Shown one piece after another: positions 31,601 through 38,568 of a stretch of DNA of 38,568 bases. The DNA lies in the NCBI RefSeq assembly GCF_024519725.1, contig NZ_JALJRK010000049.1, positions 1-38,568 of the forward strand, read 5' to 3'. Positions within the stretch are counted from its first letter, which is position 1; the number at the start of each line of letters is the position of its first letter. The notes beneath the pieces were generated by a model that saw only the letters and a list, made by a program, of their open reading frames with translations, made no database searches and was not told where the DNA came from. The translations under genes and the position numbers were made by a program. The DNA comes from Microvirga sp. Mcv34 (GTDB lineage: Bacteria; Pseudomonadota; Alphaproteobacteria; Rhizobiales; Beijerinckiaceae).

Positions 31601-32320
31601 TCATCCGCATGTGTGAGAATGGTGATGGGGCGAGGAACAGCACTCTTGGCCACTGTCGGACGTCTCTTCCGCGATGGCTTCGTCCAGCTTGAAATGCGTC
31701 ACCAGATCCCGAACCTGCGCGCGGGTCAGCAGGCGCGGGTTGAGACCATGCAGCAGAAGGCGCAGCTTCGCCGTCTCTTCCAGTTCCTCTGTGGCATAGA
31801 CGGCAGCTTCCAGGTCCTTGCCAGCCACCACGGGGCCGTGATTAGCCAGAAGGACGGCGCTGTACTTCCCTGCGAGTCCTCGGATTGCATCGGCTACGGC
31901 AGGATCTCCAGGCCTGTAATAAGGGACGAGTGCGGTCCGTCCGATCTTCATGACGTAATAGGCCGTCATGGGCGGCAAAGCATTCGCCGGGTCCACATCG
32001 GGCAGCATCGAGACTGCGACGGAATGAGTGGAGTGGAGATGCACGATCGCACCCGCGTCCCTGCGGGTCGCGTAAAGCGCTGAATGAAGAGGTAATTCCT
32101 TCGTCGGAGCATCGCCAGAGACCAGGTGGCCATGGGCATCGAGCTTGCTCAATCTGGCAGGATCGAGGAAGCCGAGGGAGCTGTTGGTCGGGGTCGTCAG
32201 CCAGCCGCCATCGCTCAGCCGGACCGAGATGTTGCCGGACGATCCTGCCGTCAGGCCGCGCTCGAACAGGGAGCGCCCGAACTGGCAGATCGTCTCGCGA
32301 AGGCGGCTCTCGTCGCTCAT
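31601..32320 (-). CDS. otnC: 3-oxo-tetronate 4-phosphate decarboxylase, class II aldolase family
   Basis: The 239-residue protein has the class II aldolase/adducin pattern: SSGNISVR (28-34), KELPLHSALY with Glu75, the zinc ligands HLHSTHS (His94, His96) and NHGPVVAG (His161). OtnC decarboxylates 3-oxo-tetronate 4-phosphate to dihydroxyacetone phosphate. Fuculose/ribulose phosphate aldolases are the alternatives, but otnI and the DUF1537 kinase next door favour OtnC. The C-terminus CCSSPHHHSHTCG (227-239) is unusual, with three Cys and four His that might bind metal. ATG 32320 has an AAAGG site; open frame further upstream lies inside the regulator gene. Confidence 0.9.
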   Translation of the reverse strand: MSDESRLRETICQFGRSLFERGLTAGSSGNISVRLSDGGWLTTPTNSSLGFLDPARLSKLDAHGHLVSGDAPTKELPLHSALYATRRDAGAIVHLHSTHSVAVSMLPDVDPANALPPMTAYYVMKIGRTALVPYYRPGDPAVADAIRGLAGKYSAVLLANHGPVVAGKDLEAAVYATEELEETAKLRLLLHGLNPRLLTRAQVRDLVTHFKLDEAIAEETSDSGQECCSSPHHHSHTCG

Positions 32321-32373
32321 GGGGAGGCCTTTGAAAGTCTGGGTTTGATGAGGAAGGTGAGTGGAAGCCGCTG

Positions 32374-33075
32374 TCAGATCGCGTGGCGGACGCGCTCCCA
32401 TGTCTTTTGCATATGGGCGTTCAGGACCGTCGACAGACGATCCGCATCGCGCGCTTCCAGGGCGGCGATCATCTCTTCGTGGTCGGCGACGGCGCCGGCC
32501 CACTTTTCCGGCCCCTCGTTGCCGATGTAGCGGATGCGCTTCAGGCGAGCCTGCAGGACGTTATGGACCGAGACCAGTGCCTCGTTCTTGGACAGGCGCA
32601 GGATCGCCGAGTGAATGTTCTGGTTCAGCTTGAAATAGGGCAGGCGGTCCCGCTTCTCGTACATCTCCATCATGTGGTCGTGGAGCTGCCGGACCTCGCG
32701 GATCTCGGCGTCGGTGGCGTGCTCGCAGGCCAGGCGCCCGGCCAGGCCTTCGAGATTGCCGAGCACGATGAGGCTGTCATGCACGTCTTTGGCGGTGAAC
32801 TGGCGGACCACGGCGCCGCGCCCGGGGGAGAGCTCCAGCAGACCTTCGCTCACGAGGAACTTGAGGGCCTCTCGCAAGGGCGTACGGGACACTCCGAGGA
32901 GCTTGCCGAGATTGCCTTCATGAAGCCGGGTTCCGGCCGCGAGTTCACCCTCGATAATCATGTCGCGTACACGCGCCACGATGGCATCGTGGAGGGTCGG
33001 GCGGACGATCGGTCCGCGGACGTCGAACTCGTCGACCGGCAGGCCTGCAGCCTCGGATGCCATGGCTCGTTCCAT
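32374..33075 (-). CDS. GntR-family regulator, FCD (FadR-like) subfamily
   Basis: The 233-residue protein has an N-terminal winged helix (LHDAIVARVRDMIIEGELAAG, GVSRTPLREALKFLVSEGLL, PGRGAVV) and an all-helical FCD effector domain. The latter has metal-site residues around LACEHATDAEI, LNQNIHSAILRLS and VADHEEMIAALEARD. Such regulators bind small organic acids and usually repress neighbouring catabolic genes. It heads the minus-strand operon and faces pdxA2 across the promoter region, so a tetronate-derived effector is likely. Starts at 33075 (ATG), 33063 (ATG) or 33093 (GTG) are possible; 33075 is preferred for its spacing behind GAAAGACGG. Confidence 0.9.
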   Translation of the reverse strand: MERAMASEAAGLPVDEFDVRGPIVRPTLHDAIVARVRDMIIEGELAAGTRLHEGNLGKLLGVSRTPLREALKFLVSEGLLELSPGRGAVVRQFTAKDVHDSLIVLGNLEGLAGRLACEHATDAEIREVRQLHDHMMEMYEKRDRLPYFKLNQNIHSAILRLSKNEALVSVHNVLQARLKRIRYIGNEGPEKWAGAVADHEEMIAALEARDADRLSTVLNAHMQKTWERVRHAI

Positions 33076-33156
33076 CGTTAGCCGTCTTTCCACAAGTCAG
33101 GACGGGGATGGCCCACTCTATACAACTTATTCCTGAATCCTCGCAAACAAAATTCT

Positions 33157-33169
33157 GTATGCAGCATAC
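33157..33169. promoter_or_regulatory. Palindromic operator candidate GTATGCAGCATAC
   Basis: GTATGC and GCATAC form a perfect 6-1-6 palindrome centred at 33163, between the divergent GntR regulator and pdxA2. FCD-type GntR regulators typically bind short palindromes with TAC/GTA ends in such positions. Nearby CTATACAAC and TTGTGTACGAA contain related half-sites, suggesting a second or extended site. It is probably the site for autoregulation and control of both operons. Confidence 0.5.
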
Positions 33170-33226
33170 TTGTGTACGAAATTTAGCGCTGTTAGTGTCC
33201 TTGCGTCATCCCGAGAAGAGGTTGCC

Positions 33227-34300
33227 GTGAGCGCTCAAACGTTATCGACCCCGTCAGCAAAGCCGACCGTCGCGTTCGCCATGGGCGATCCGGCCGGAAT
33301 CAGCCCGGAGCTGGCCGCCAAGCTGATCGCATCGGATGAATTCCGCTCCGGCGCGGACCTCGTGATCTTTGGCGATCTTCGAATCCTGGAGCAGGGCGCG
33401 GAGGTTGCGGGTGTCGCCGTCGACGTAGAGGTTATCGGCTCCGAGCAGGCTCTTCCCAACCGCTCCGCACGCCCGGTCTTTGTCGACCTGAAGAATCTCA
33501 GCCCCGAGCAGGTCACGCCCGCCACGGCCACGCTCGAAGGCGGCATGTTCGCGACCGAAAACTTCCGCCGTGCTCTTCTGCTCGCCCAGTCAGGCCGTGC
33601 CGACGCGGTGTTCTTCACGCCGTTCAACAAGAAGGCGATGCGCCTCGCCTATGACGGCTACGACGACGAGATCCGCTTCGTGCGCGACGTCCTCAAGACG
33701 TCAGTCGCCGCGAGTGAGTTCAACGTTCTAGGTCGCACCTGGAACGCACGCGTGACCTCGCATATCCCGCTGTCGCAGGTGGCGTCGGCCATTTCCGAGA
33801 AGGCGATCCTGCGTTCGCTTACGCTGGCCGACCAATGCATGCGTGCCGCAGGCTTCAACCCGCCGCGTATCGCGGTCGCGGGCCTCAACCCGCATGCGGG
33901 CGACGGAGGCAATTTCGGCACCGAGGAGATCGACGTGATCGAGCCGGCCGTCCGCCAGGCGCAGGCGCAGGGCTTTACGGTCGAAGGCCCGTTCCCGTCC
34001 GACACGGTGTTCCTGCGGGCCAAGAACGGCGACTTCGATGCTGTCCTCACCATGTACCATGACCAGGGCCAGATCGCCATGAAGCTCATGGGTTTCGACC
34101 GCGGCATCACGCTGATCGGCGGCTTCGAGTTCCCGATCTGCACGCCGGCCCACGGCACCGCATATGAGATCGCCGGCAAGGGCATCGCCAATCTCGGCGC
34201 CAGCCGAGAGGCCCTTTCGCTCGCCATCCGCATGGGCGCCGAGGTGAAGGCTCGCCGCTCCGAGACGGAGCAGCCGAGACTGTCAGCGGTCAATTCCTAA
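33227..34300 (+). CDS. pdxA2: 4-phospho-D-threonate dehydrogenase-like (PdxA2)
   Basis: The 357-residue protein belongs to the PdxA family: AFAMGDPAGISPEL (16-29), TPFNKKAM (131-138), VTSHIPLSQV with His179, GLNPHAGDGG (219-228) and MYHDQGQIAMK with His278. In PdxA of vitamin B6 synthesis the first metal ligand is the His of a GHTE segment; here the segment reads GYDDE (144-148), as in PdxA2 variants. PdxA2 oxidatively decarboxylates 4-phospho-D-threonate to dihydroxyacetone phosphate. The GTG at 33227 has GAAGAGG five bases upstream; a TTG at 33170 would add 19 implausible residues. It starts the plus-strand operon with the transporter. Confidence 0.87.
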   Translation: MSAQTLSTPSAKPTVAFAMGDPAGISPELAAKLIASDEFRSGADLVIFGDLRILEQGAEVAGVAVDVEVIGSEQALPNRSARPVFVDLKNLSPEQVTPATATLEGGMFATENFRRALLLAQSGRADAVFFTPFNKKAMRLAYDGYDDEIRFVRDVLKTSVAASEFNVLGRTWNARVTSHIPLSQVASAISEKAILRSLTLADQCMRAAGFNPPRIAVAGLNPHAGDGGNFGTEEIDVIEPAVRQAQAQGFTVEGPFPSDTVFLRAKNGDFDAVLTMYHDQGQIAMKLMGFDRGITLIGGFEFPICTPAHGTAYEIAGKGIANLGASREALSLAIRMGAEVKARRSETEQPRLSAVNS

Positions 34301-34356
34301 ACAACGGTTCCGAGACCCGACGCCATCGTTCGGAAACATCACAGGGAGGAAGAAGA

Positions 34357-35352
34357 ATGCTTAAGAAGACTTCATGGTTGCTCGCCACCGCCGTCGCGGT
34401 GACGTTCGGCGGCGTGGCGCAGGCTGACTGGAAACCGTCGAAGCCGGTCGAGTTCGTCGTCACGTCCTCCCCCGGCGGCGGCACCGACAACTTCGCTCGC
34501 GTCGTGCAGTCGATCATCGCCAAGCACAAACTGATGGACCAGTCCGTCATCGTCACCAACAAGGGCGGCGGCAGCGGCGCGGAGGGCTTCATCTATACGA
34601 AGATGGCGGCGGGCGACTCCCACAAGCTCACCTTCGGCACGAACAACGCCTATCTTCTGCCCTACGTGGCGAAGCTCGCCTACAAGGCCGATGAACTGAC
34701 GCCCGTGGCCGCCATGGCCCTCGACGAGTTCCTGCTGTGGGTCAAGGCGGACTCGCCCTACAAGGACGCCAAGAGCTATATCGACGCCGTGAAGGCGAAG
34801 CCCGATACCTTCAAGATGGGCGGCAGCCAGTCCAAGGATACGGACCAGACGCTCACCAGCCTGATCCAGGACGCGACCGGCGCCAAGTTCATCTACGTCC
34901 CGTTCCAGGGCGGCGGCGCGGCCGGCGTGCAGCTGGCCGGCGGTCACATCGACTCGAACACCAACAACCCGAACGAGAACGCGGGTCAGTGGAAGGCGGG
35001 CGCGGTCACTCCGCTCTGCGTGTTCAGCCCGACGCGCCTTCAGGGCAACGTGAAGGTCACGGCCACCATGGGCTGGTCCGACATCCCGACCTGCAAGGAA
35101 GCCGGCATTCCGATCGACAAGTTCCAGATGCCGCGCACCGTGTGGCTGCCGGGCGGTATTCCGGCCGAAACAGTCGCGTTCTATGCCGACGTTCTCAAGA
35201 AAGTCAGCGAGACGCCCGAGTGGAAGGAATATATCGAGCGCACCTCACAGACCGACCGCTTCCTGGGTGGGGCGGATCTGAAGAGCTTCATCGCGGACGA
35301 TGACGCCAAGAACCGCAAGGTCTTCGAGGCGGAAGGCTGGGTCGTCCGCTAA
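34357..35352 (+). CDS. tctC: Tripartite tricarboxylate-type transporter, periplasmic binding protein (TctC)
   Basis: The 331-residue protein starts with a typical Sec signal peptide (MLKKTSWLLATAVAVTFGGVAQA, cut after Ala23) and continues with DWKPSKPVEFVVTSSPGGGTDNFARV, the TctC/Bug fold signature, and TNKGGGSGAEGF. Bug-type proteins bind carboxylated solutes in the periplasm. Given the operon, threonate or erythronate is the likely ligand. An exceptionally strong AGGGAGGAAG site precedes the ATG. A hairpin with a T-run follows the gene and could keep its level above that of the membrane subunits. Confidence 0.9.
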   Translation: MLKKTSWLLATAVAVTFGGVAQADWKPSKPVEFVVTSSPGGGTDNFARVVQSIIAKHKLMDQSVIVTNKGGGSGAEGFIYTKMAAGDSHKLTFGTNNAYLLPYVAKLAYKADELTPVAAMALDEFLLWVKADSPYKDAKSYIDAVKAKPDTFKMGGSQSKDTDQTLTSLIQDATGAKFIYVPFQGGGAAGVQLAGGHIDSNTNNPNENAGQWKAGAVTPLCVFSPTRLQGNVKVTATMGWSDIPTCKEAGIPIDKFQMPRTVWLPGGIPAETVAFYADVLKKVSETPEWKEYIERTSQTDRFLGGADLKSFIADDDAKNRKVFEAEGWVVR

Positions 35353-35367
35353 CCGAGTCGATCTCAT

Positions 35368-35399
35368 GGCTGGCGGAGGAAACTCCGTCAGCCGGATTT
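35368..35399 (+). terminator. Stem-loop with T-run after tctC (terminator or attenuator)
   Basis: GGCTGGCGGAG (35368-35378) pairs with CTCCGTCAGCC (35383-35393, one G-U pair) around a GAAA loop, and GGATTTTT follows. This is a good intrinsic terminator shape, placed inside the transporter operon between tctC and tctB. It probably reduces read-through, giving more binding protein than membrane components. Confidence 0.62.
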
Positions 35400-35432
35400 T
35401 TATGAGCCACTCATCGGACCGGGGTGAACGTC

Positions 35433-35912
35433 ATGATCTCTCGTTATACGGCTGAAATCGGAACTGCGACCCTGGCAGCGGGCCTGGGGCTTGCCGCGGT
35501 GATCGGCGCTCTGGAGTTCGGAATCGGCTGGGGCGACGCGGGCCCGGAATCAGGAGCGTTCCCCTTCTACATGGGACTTCTGGTCGTTGGCGCCAGCGTC
35601 GGGACGCTGGTTCAGGCGACCGTCGGCCGCAAGGGATTGCAATCTGTCTTCCTTCACAAGGAAGAAGCGGTACGCGTCGCATCGTTCTTCCTGCCGATGG
35701 CCGCCTTCGTCGTGGTGTCGCTTCTGCTTGGGCTATACGTGGCGACGGCGATTTATCTGGCCTTCGTCATGTGGACGCAAGGCAAGTACCGGCTCGTCGT
35801 TTCCGTCGCTTCCGGCATCGCCGCGGCAGTGGGCTTCTACCTCGTGCTCGAATTCGCCTTCCAGGTTCCGATCTTGAAGGGACCTCTCGAAGCCGCTCTC
35901 GGCATCTACTAG
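35433..35912 (+). CDS. tctB: Tripartite tricarboxylate-type transporter, small membrane subunit (TctB)
   Basis: The 159-residue protein has four predicted membrane helices (for example LAAGLGLAAVIGALEFGIGW, MAAFVVVSLLLGLYVATAIY and IAAAVGFYLVLEFAFQV), the layout of TctB. It works with TctA in the inner membrane to import the solute delivered by TctC. Sequence conservation in this subunit is low, so the assignment depends on topology and its position between tctC and tctA. ATG 35433 is used; a GTG at 35424 would add three residues. Confidence 0.85.
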   Translation: MISRYTAEIGTATLAAGLGLAAVIGALEFGIGWGDAGPESGAFPFYMGLLVVGASVGTLVQATVGRKGLQSVFLHKEEAVRVASFFLPMAAFVVVSLLLGLYVATAIYLAFVMWTQGKYRLVVSVASGIAAAVGFYLVLEFAFQVPILKGPLEAALGIY

Positions 35913-35975
35913 GGCGGCGGACGTGGGTGCGAACTCACGTCGAGACCTCTGAGATTTCGTTGTGTCGCATCTGTA

Positions 35976-36016
35976 AACGCAAAACTGGTCCCCGCTTTTG
36001 CGTTCGATGCTTTAGC
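35976..36016. repeat. Small palindromic element (RIME-like) between tctB and tctA
   Basis: AACGCAAAA (35976-35984) and TTTTGCGTT (35996-36004) form a 9-bp stem with an 11-base loop, followed by CGATGCTTTAG. The layout, including CTGGTCCCC in the loop, resembles short palindromic intergenic elements common in rhizobia and Methylobacterium. This is from memory of such sequences, not a search. It sits in the 127-base tctB-tctA gap, where it may affect mRNA stability. Confidence 0.4.
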
Positions 36017-36039
36017 TCCAATCCCGACGGAGACAGGTC

Positions 36040-37554
36040 GTGGACAATTTCGCATCACTCCTTCACGGGTTCGGCGTCGCCCTGACGACCTACCACATCA
36101 TCCTGATGATGGTCGGCGTCCTGCTGGGCATTCTCGTCGGCGTCCTCCCGGGCCTCGGCGCCCCGAACGGCGTTTCGCTGCTTCTGCCGTTGACCTTCAC
36201 CATGGACCCGGTGGCGGCGATCATCTTGCTCACCAGCATGTACTGGGGCGCGCTCTTCGGCGGATCGACCACATCGATTCTGTTCAACATTCCAGGCGAG
36301 CCGTCATCCGTCGCGACGACGTTCGACGGATACCCCATGGCCCGTCAGGGCCAGGCGACGCAGGCGCTGACGCTCGCGTTCCTGTCTGCCGGCTTCGGTG
36401 CGCTGGTGGGCGTCATCCTCATCACCGTCCTGTCCACCTGGGTGGCCAAGTTCGCTCTCCGCTTTAGCTCGCCCGAATATTTCGCCGTCTACTTCCTGGC
36501 CTTCGCCAGCTTCGTCGGGCTGGGCGCGGCGTCACCGTTCAAGACCATCGTGTCCATGGGCCTCGGCTTCGCTTTCGCCGCGGTCGGCATGGATACGGTC
36601 TCGGGCGGCCTGCGCCTGACGTTCGGGTTCAACGAGCTTCTGTCCGGCATCAGCTTCCTCATCGCGGTGATCGGCCTGTTCGGCATCGGCGAACTCATGA
36701 TCACCATGGAGGAGGGGCTGCGCTTCGACGGCATCCGGGCCCGGGTCAAGGTGCGAGACGTCCTTAAGACGATCGCCACTCTGCCGCGCTATTGGGTGAC
36801 GCTCCTGCGCAGCGCGGCCATCGGCTGCTGGATGGGCATCACGCCCGGCGGACCGACGGCAGCGTCCTTCATGAGCTATGGTCTGGCCAAGCGCTTGTCC
36901 CGGCGCAAGGAAGGATTCGGGAAGGGCCAGCCGGAAGGCGTCGTCGCTCCCGAAACGGCGGATCACGCTGCCGGAAGCAGCGCCATCCTGCCGATGCTCG
37001 CGCTGGGTGTGCCCGGTTCGGCGACTGCAGCCGTCATGATGGGCGGCCTTATGATCTGGGGCCTCAATCCCGGCCCCATGCTGTTCATCGAGCGGCCCGA
37101 CTTCGTCTGGGGCCTGATCGCCAGCATGTATCTCGGCAACATCGTGGCCGTGCTCATGGTGCTCGCGACCATTCCGCTCTTCGCATCGATCCTGCGCATC
37201 CCCTTCGCCATCATCGGTCCGGTGATCGTGGTCGTGTGCTTCATCGGCGCCTACACGGTGGCGGGCCGTCCGTTCGACCTCTGGCTCGCTCTGGCCTTCG
37301 GCGTCGTCGGATACCTGTTCAAAAAGCTGGATTATCCGATTGCGCCGCTCGTGCTGGCGATGGTGCTCGGCGACAAGGCGGAAGACGCATTCCGCCAATC
37401 CATGATCATGTCGCGCGGCTCGCTGTCAATCTTCTGGTCGAACGGACTTGTCACGACCATCATGCTGATTGGCCTCGCGCTCGCTCTTGGTCCTGTCCTG
37501 AGCACGTTGTTCGGTCGCCTGACGAAGCCCAAGGCCTCGTCCGCGGTCGCCTGA
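36040..37554 (+). CDS. tctA: Tripartite tricarboxylate-type transporter, large membrane subunit (TctA)
   Basis: The 504-residue protein has about 12 predicted membrane helices and the TctA hallmarks VLPGLGAPNGVSLLLPLTF near the start, YWGALFGGSTTSILFNIPGEPSS, and the internal-repeat counterpart MGITPGGPTAASFMSYGLAKR with ETADHAAGSSAILPMLALGVPGSATAAVMMGG. It is the proton- or sodium-coupled transport subunit. A GGAGACAGGT site precedes the GTG start at 36040. No separate substrate information is available beyond the operon context, which points to four-carbon sugar acids. Confidence 0.93.
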   Translation: MDNFASLLHGFGVALTTYHIILMMVGVLLGILVGVLPGLGAPNGVSLLLPLTFTMDPVAAIILLTSMYWGALFGGSTTSILFNIPGEPSSVATTFDGYPMARQGQATQALTLAFLSAGFGALVGVILITVLSTWVAKFALRFSSPEYFAVYFLAFASFVGLGAASPFKTIVSMGLGFAFAAVGMDTVSGGLRLTFGFNELLSGISFLIAVIGLFGIGELMITMEEGLRFDGIRARVKVRDVLKTIATLPRYWVTLLRSAAIGCWMGITPGGPTAASFMSYGLAKRLSRRKEGFGKGQPEGVVAPETADHAAGSSAILPMLALGVPGSATAAVMMGGLMIWGLNPGPMLFIERPDFVWGLIASMYLGNIVAVLMVLATIPLFASILRIPFAIIGPVIVVVCFIGAYTVAGRPFDLWLALAFGVVGYLFKKLDYPIAPLVLAMVLGDKAEDAFRQSMIMSRGSLSIFWSNGLVTTIMLIGLALALGPVLSTLFGRLTKPKASSAVA

Positions 37555-37614
37555 ACCCGATGTTCAAAAGGGCCCGTCCGGCAATCCGGGCGGACCATCC
37601 TTCAGGAGGCTCCC

Positions 37615-38508
37615 ATGGCGGCAGCAACTTCACCCCAGATCGCGTTCCTCGGCATCGGCCTCATGGGCTCGCGCCAGGCGAAGCGCCTGCTGGACGCAGG
37701 GTATTCACTGACGCTCTGGAACCGCTCACGCGAGAAAGCCGAGGCGCTTGCGCCGTTGGGGGCGCGTGTGGCGGACCGGGCTGCCGATGCGGTGAGTGGC
37801 GCGGACGTGGTCATTCTCATGCTGGAGAACGGCAGGATCGTCGACGATGTCCTGTTCTCGCAGGGTGTGGCGGAGGTCCTGAAGCCAGGCGCCATCCTGG
37901 TTGACATGAGCTCCATCAAGCCTGCGGAGGCGCAGGATCATGCGCACCAACTCAAAGAGCGGGGTGTCCATCACATCGACGCGCCCGTATCCGGCGGGAC
38001 AACCGGCGCGGAGCAGGGGACCCTGGCGATCATGGCCGGCGGCGAGGCCGAGATGTTTGACCGCGTCGAGCCCATTCTGAAGGTGATGGGGCGGCCGGTT
38101 CACGTGGGGCCACACGGGGCAGGGCAGCTCGCGAAACTCGCCAACCAGATCATCGTCGGCGTCACCATCGGGGCCGTGGCCGAGGCTCTTCTTCTGGCGC
38201 AGCGCGGCGGCGCCGATCCGGCCAAGGTCCGAGAGGCCTTGCGCGGAGGGTTCGCTGAAAGCCGCATCCTCGAACTGCACGGTCAGCGCATGGTCGAGCG
38301 CGATTTCGTCACCAAGGGCCGCTCCGTCACCCATCTCAAGGATCTCGACAACGCCTTGGATGCTGCCGAGCGCATCGATCTCCAAGCTCTTCCTTATACC
38401 GCGCTGACGGCAGACCTGTTCCGTGGTCTGATCGCGAACGCGGGCGATCTTGACCACAGCGGCCTGCTGGTCGAGCTCGAGCGCCGCAACGGCGAAGGAA
38501 TCAAGTAG
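37615..38508 (+). CDS. ltnD: L-threonate dehydrogenase-like (beta-hydroxyacid dehydrogenase family)
   Basis: The 297-residue protein has the N-terminal Rossmann motif FLGIGLMGS (11-19), the substrate-binding DAPVSGGTTGAEQGTL (122-137) and the catalytic lysine in GQLAKLANQ (Lys174), so it is an active-looking NAD(P)-dependent beta-hydroxyacid dehydrogenase. 3-hydroxyisobutyrate and tartronate-semialdehyde enzymes share these features. The otnC/otnI/DUF1537 context favours LtnD, which oxidises L-threonate (and D-erythronate in some species) to 2-oxo-tetronate as the first step. GGAGG precedes the ATG. It follows tctA by 60 bases, and a terminator hairpin starts at its stop codon. Confidence 0.82.
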   Translation: MAAATSPQIAFLGIGLMGSRQAKRLLDAGYSLTLWNRSREKAEALAPLGARVADRAADAVSGADVVILMLENGRIVDDVLFSQGVAEVLKPGAILVDMSSIKPAEAQDHAHQLKERGVHHIDAPVSGGTTGAEQGTLAIMAGGEAEMFDRVEPILKVMGRPVHVGPHGAGQLAKLANQIIVGVTIGAVAEALLLAQRGGADPAKVREALRGGFAESRILELHGQRMVERDFVTKGRSVTHLKDLDNALDAAERIDLQALPYTALTADLFRGLIANAGDLDHSGLLVELERRNGEGIK

Positions 38509-38533
38509 CCGGTTCCTGCAGAAGGAGCCGGCT
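38507..38533 (+). terminator. Terminator hairpin after the dehydrogenase gene
   Basis: AGCCGGTTCCT (38507-38517) pairs with AGGAGCCGGCT (38523-38533, one wobble pair) around GCAGA. It begins within the stop codon of the dehydrogenase and is followed by TCGTTCC, a weak T-tract. It is the likely end of the plus-strand tetronate operon. Confidence 0.5.
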
Positions 38534-38568
38534 TCGTTCCAGCAGTTCCGGGAGCCTGGGAGAGCCTA

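Noticed and set aside
36532..37398. 288-codon minus-strand frame inside tctA
   Set aside because: His/Asp/Glu-rich, low-complexity shadow of the tctA membrane helices.
1..38568. CRISPR arrays, tRNA/rRNA genes, insertion sequences, prophage genes
   Set aside because: I saw no regularly spaced repeats, no tRNA cloverleaf or rRNA segments, and no transposase, integrase or phage structural motifs in any supported gene.

Overview
The window looks like a chromosomal segment of a GC-rich alphaproteobacterium, probably Hyphomicrobiales (a Methylobacterium/Microvirga-like or rhizobial relative). The basis is codon usage, GTG starts, a cytosolic chemosensory operon with a LOV-domain kinase, a tripartite tricarboxylate (TctCBA) transporter and a repeat of the kind seen in this order. 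The genus is an inference.

Region 1 (1-6497) is the edge of an exopolysaccharide/surface glycan locus: a partial sugar nucleotidyltransferase, a FemAB/GNAT-like acyltransferase, an asparagine synthase of the glycan-cluster type (asnB), a GT4 glycosyltransferase and an O-antigen ligase/polymerase-like membrane protein.

Region 2 (6623-12536, minus strand) is a compact, unusual nonribosomal-peptide-type cluster. In transcription order it encodes a Sfp-type phosphopantetheinyl transferase, a thioesterase with an N-terminal TubC-like docking domain, a 991-residue A-PCP protein and an acyl-CoA dehydrogenase homologue. The adenylation domain of the A-PCP protein is interrupted between motifs A8 and A10 by a complete zinc-ribbon/PP-loop ATPase domain of the N-acetyl-sugar-amidotransferase (WbpG) type. 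Its specificity residues read D-L-T-K-I-G-E-V-G-K, one conservative change from the textbook asparagine code. There is no condensation domain. I read this as a pathway that loads Asn on a carrier, modifies it there with the PP-loop and flavoprotein activities, and releases a small product. It is the best candidate here for an undescribed system.

Region 3 (13362-24954, plus strand) is a chemosensory operon: a soluble double-tip MCP, a triple CheW, CheB, CheR, CheA, a STAS-like protein, a single-domain receiver, a CheC-like phosphatase and a LOV-PAS hybrid histidine kinase with all key flavin-binding residues. Start/stop overlaps tie most of it together.

Region 4 (24955-28052) holds a small RTX protein (minus), an AT-rich spacer and a CelD-like GNAT protein (plus).

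Region 5 (28053-38568) is a four-carbon acid-sugar (threonate/erythronate) catabolic island. A minus-strand operon encodes a GntR regulator, OtnC, OtnI, a DUF1537 kinase and a COG4091 SAF-domain dehydrogenase. A divergent plus-strand operon encodes PdxA2, TctC, TctB, TctA and an LtnD-like dehydrogenase. A perfect palindrome in the shared promoter region is the likely GntR operator.
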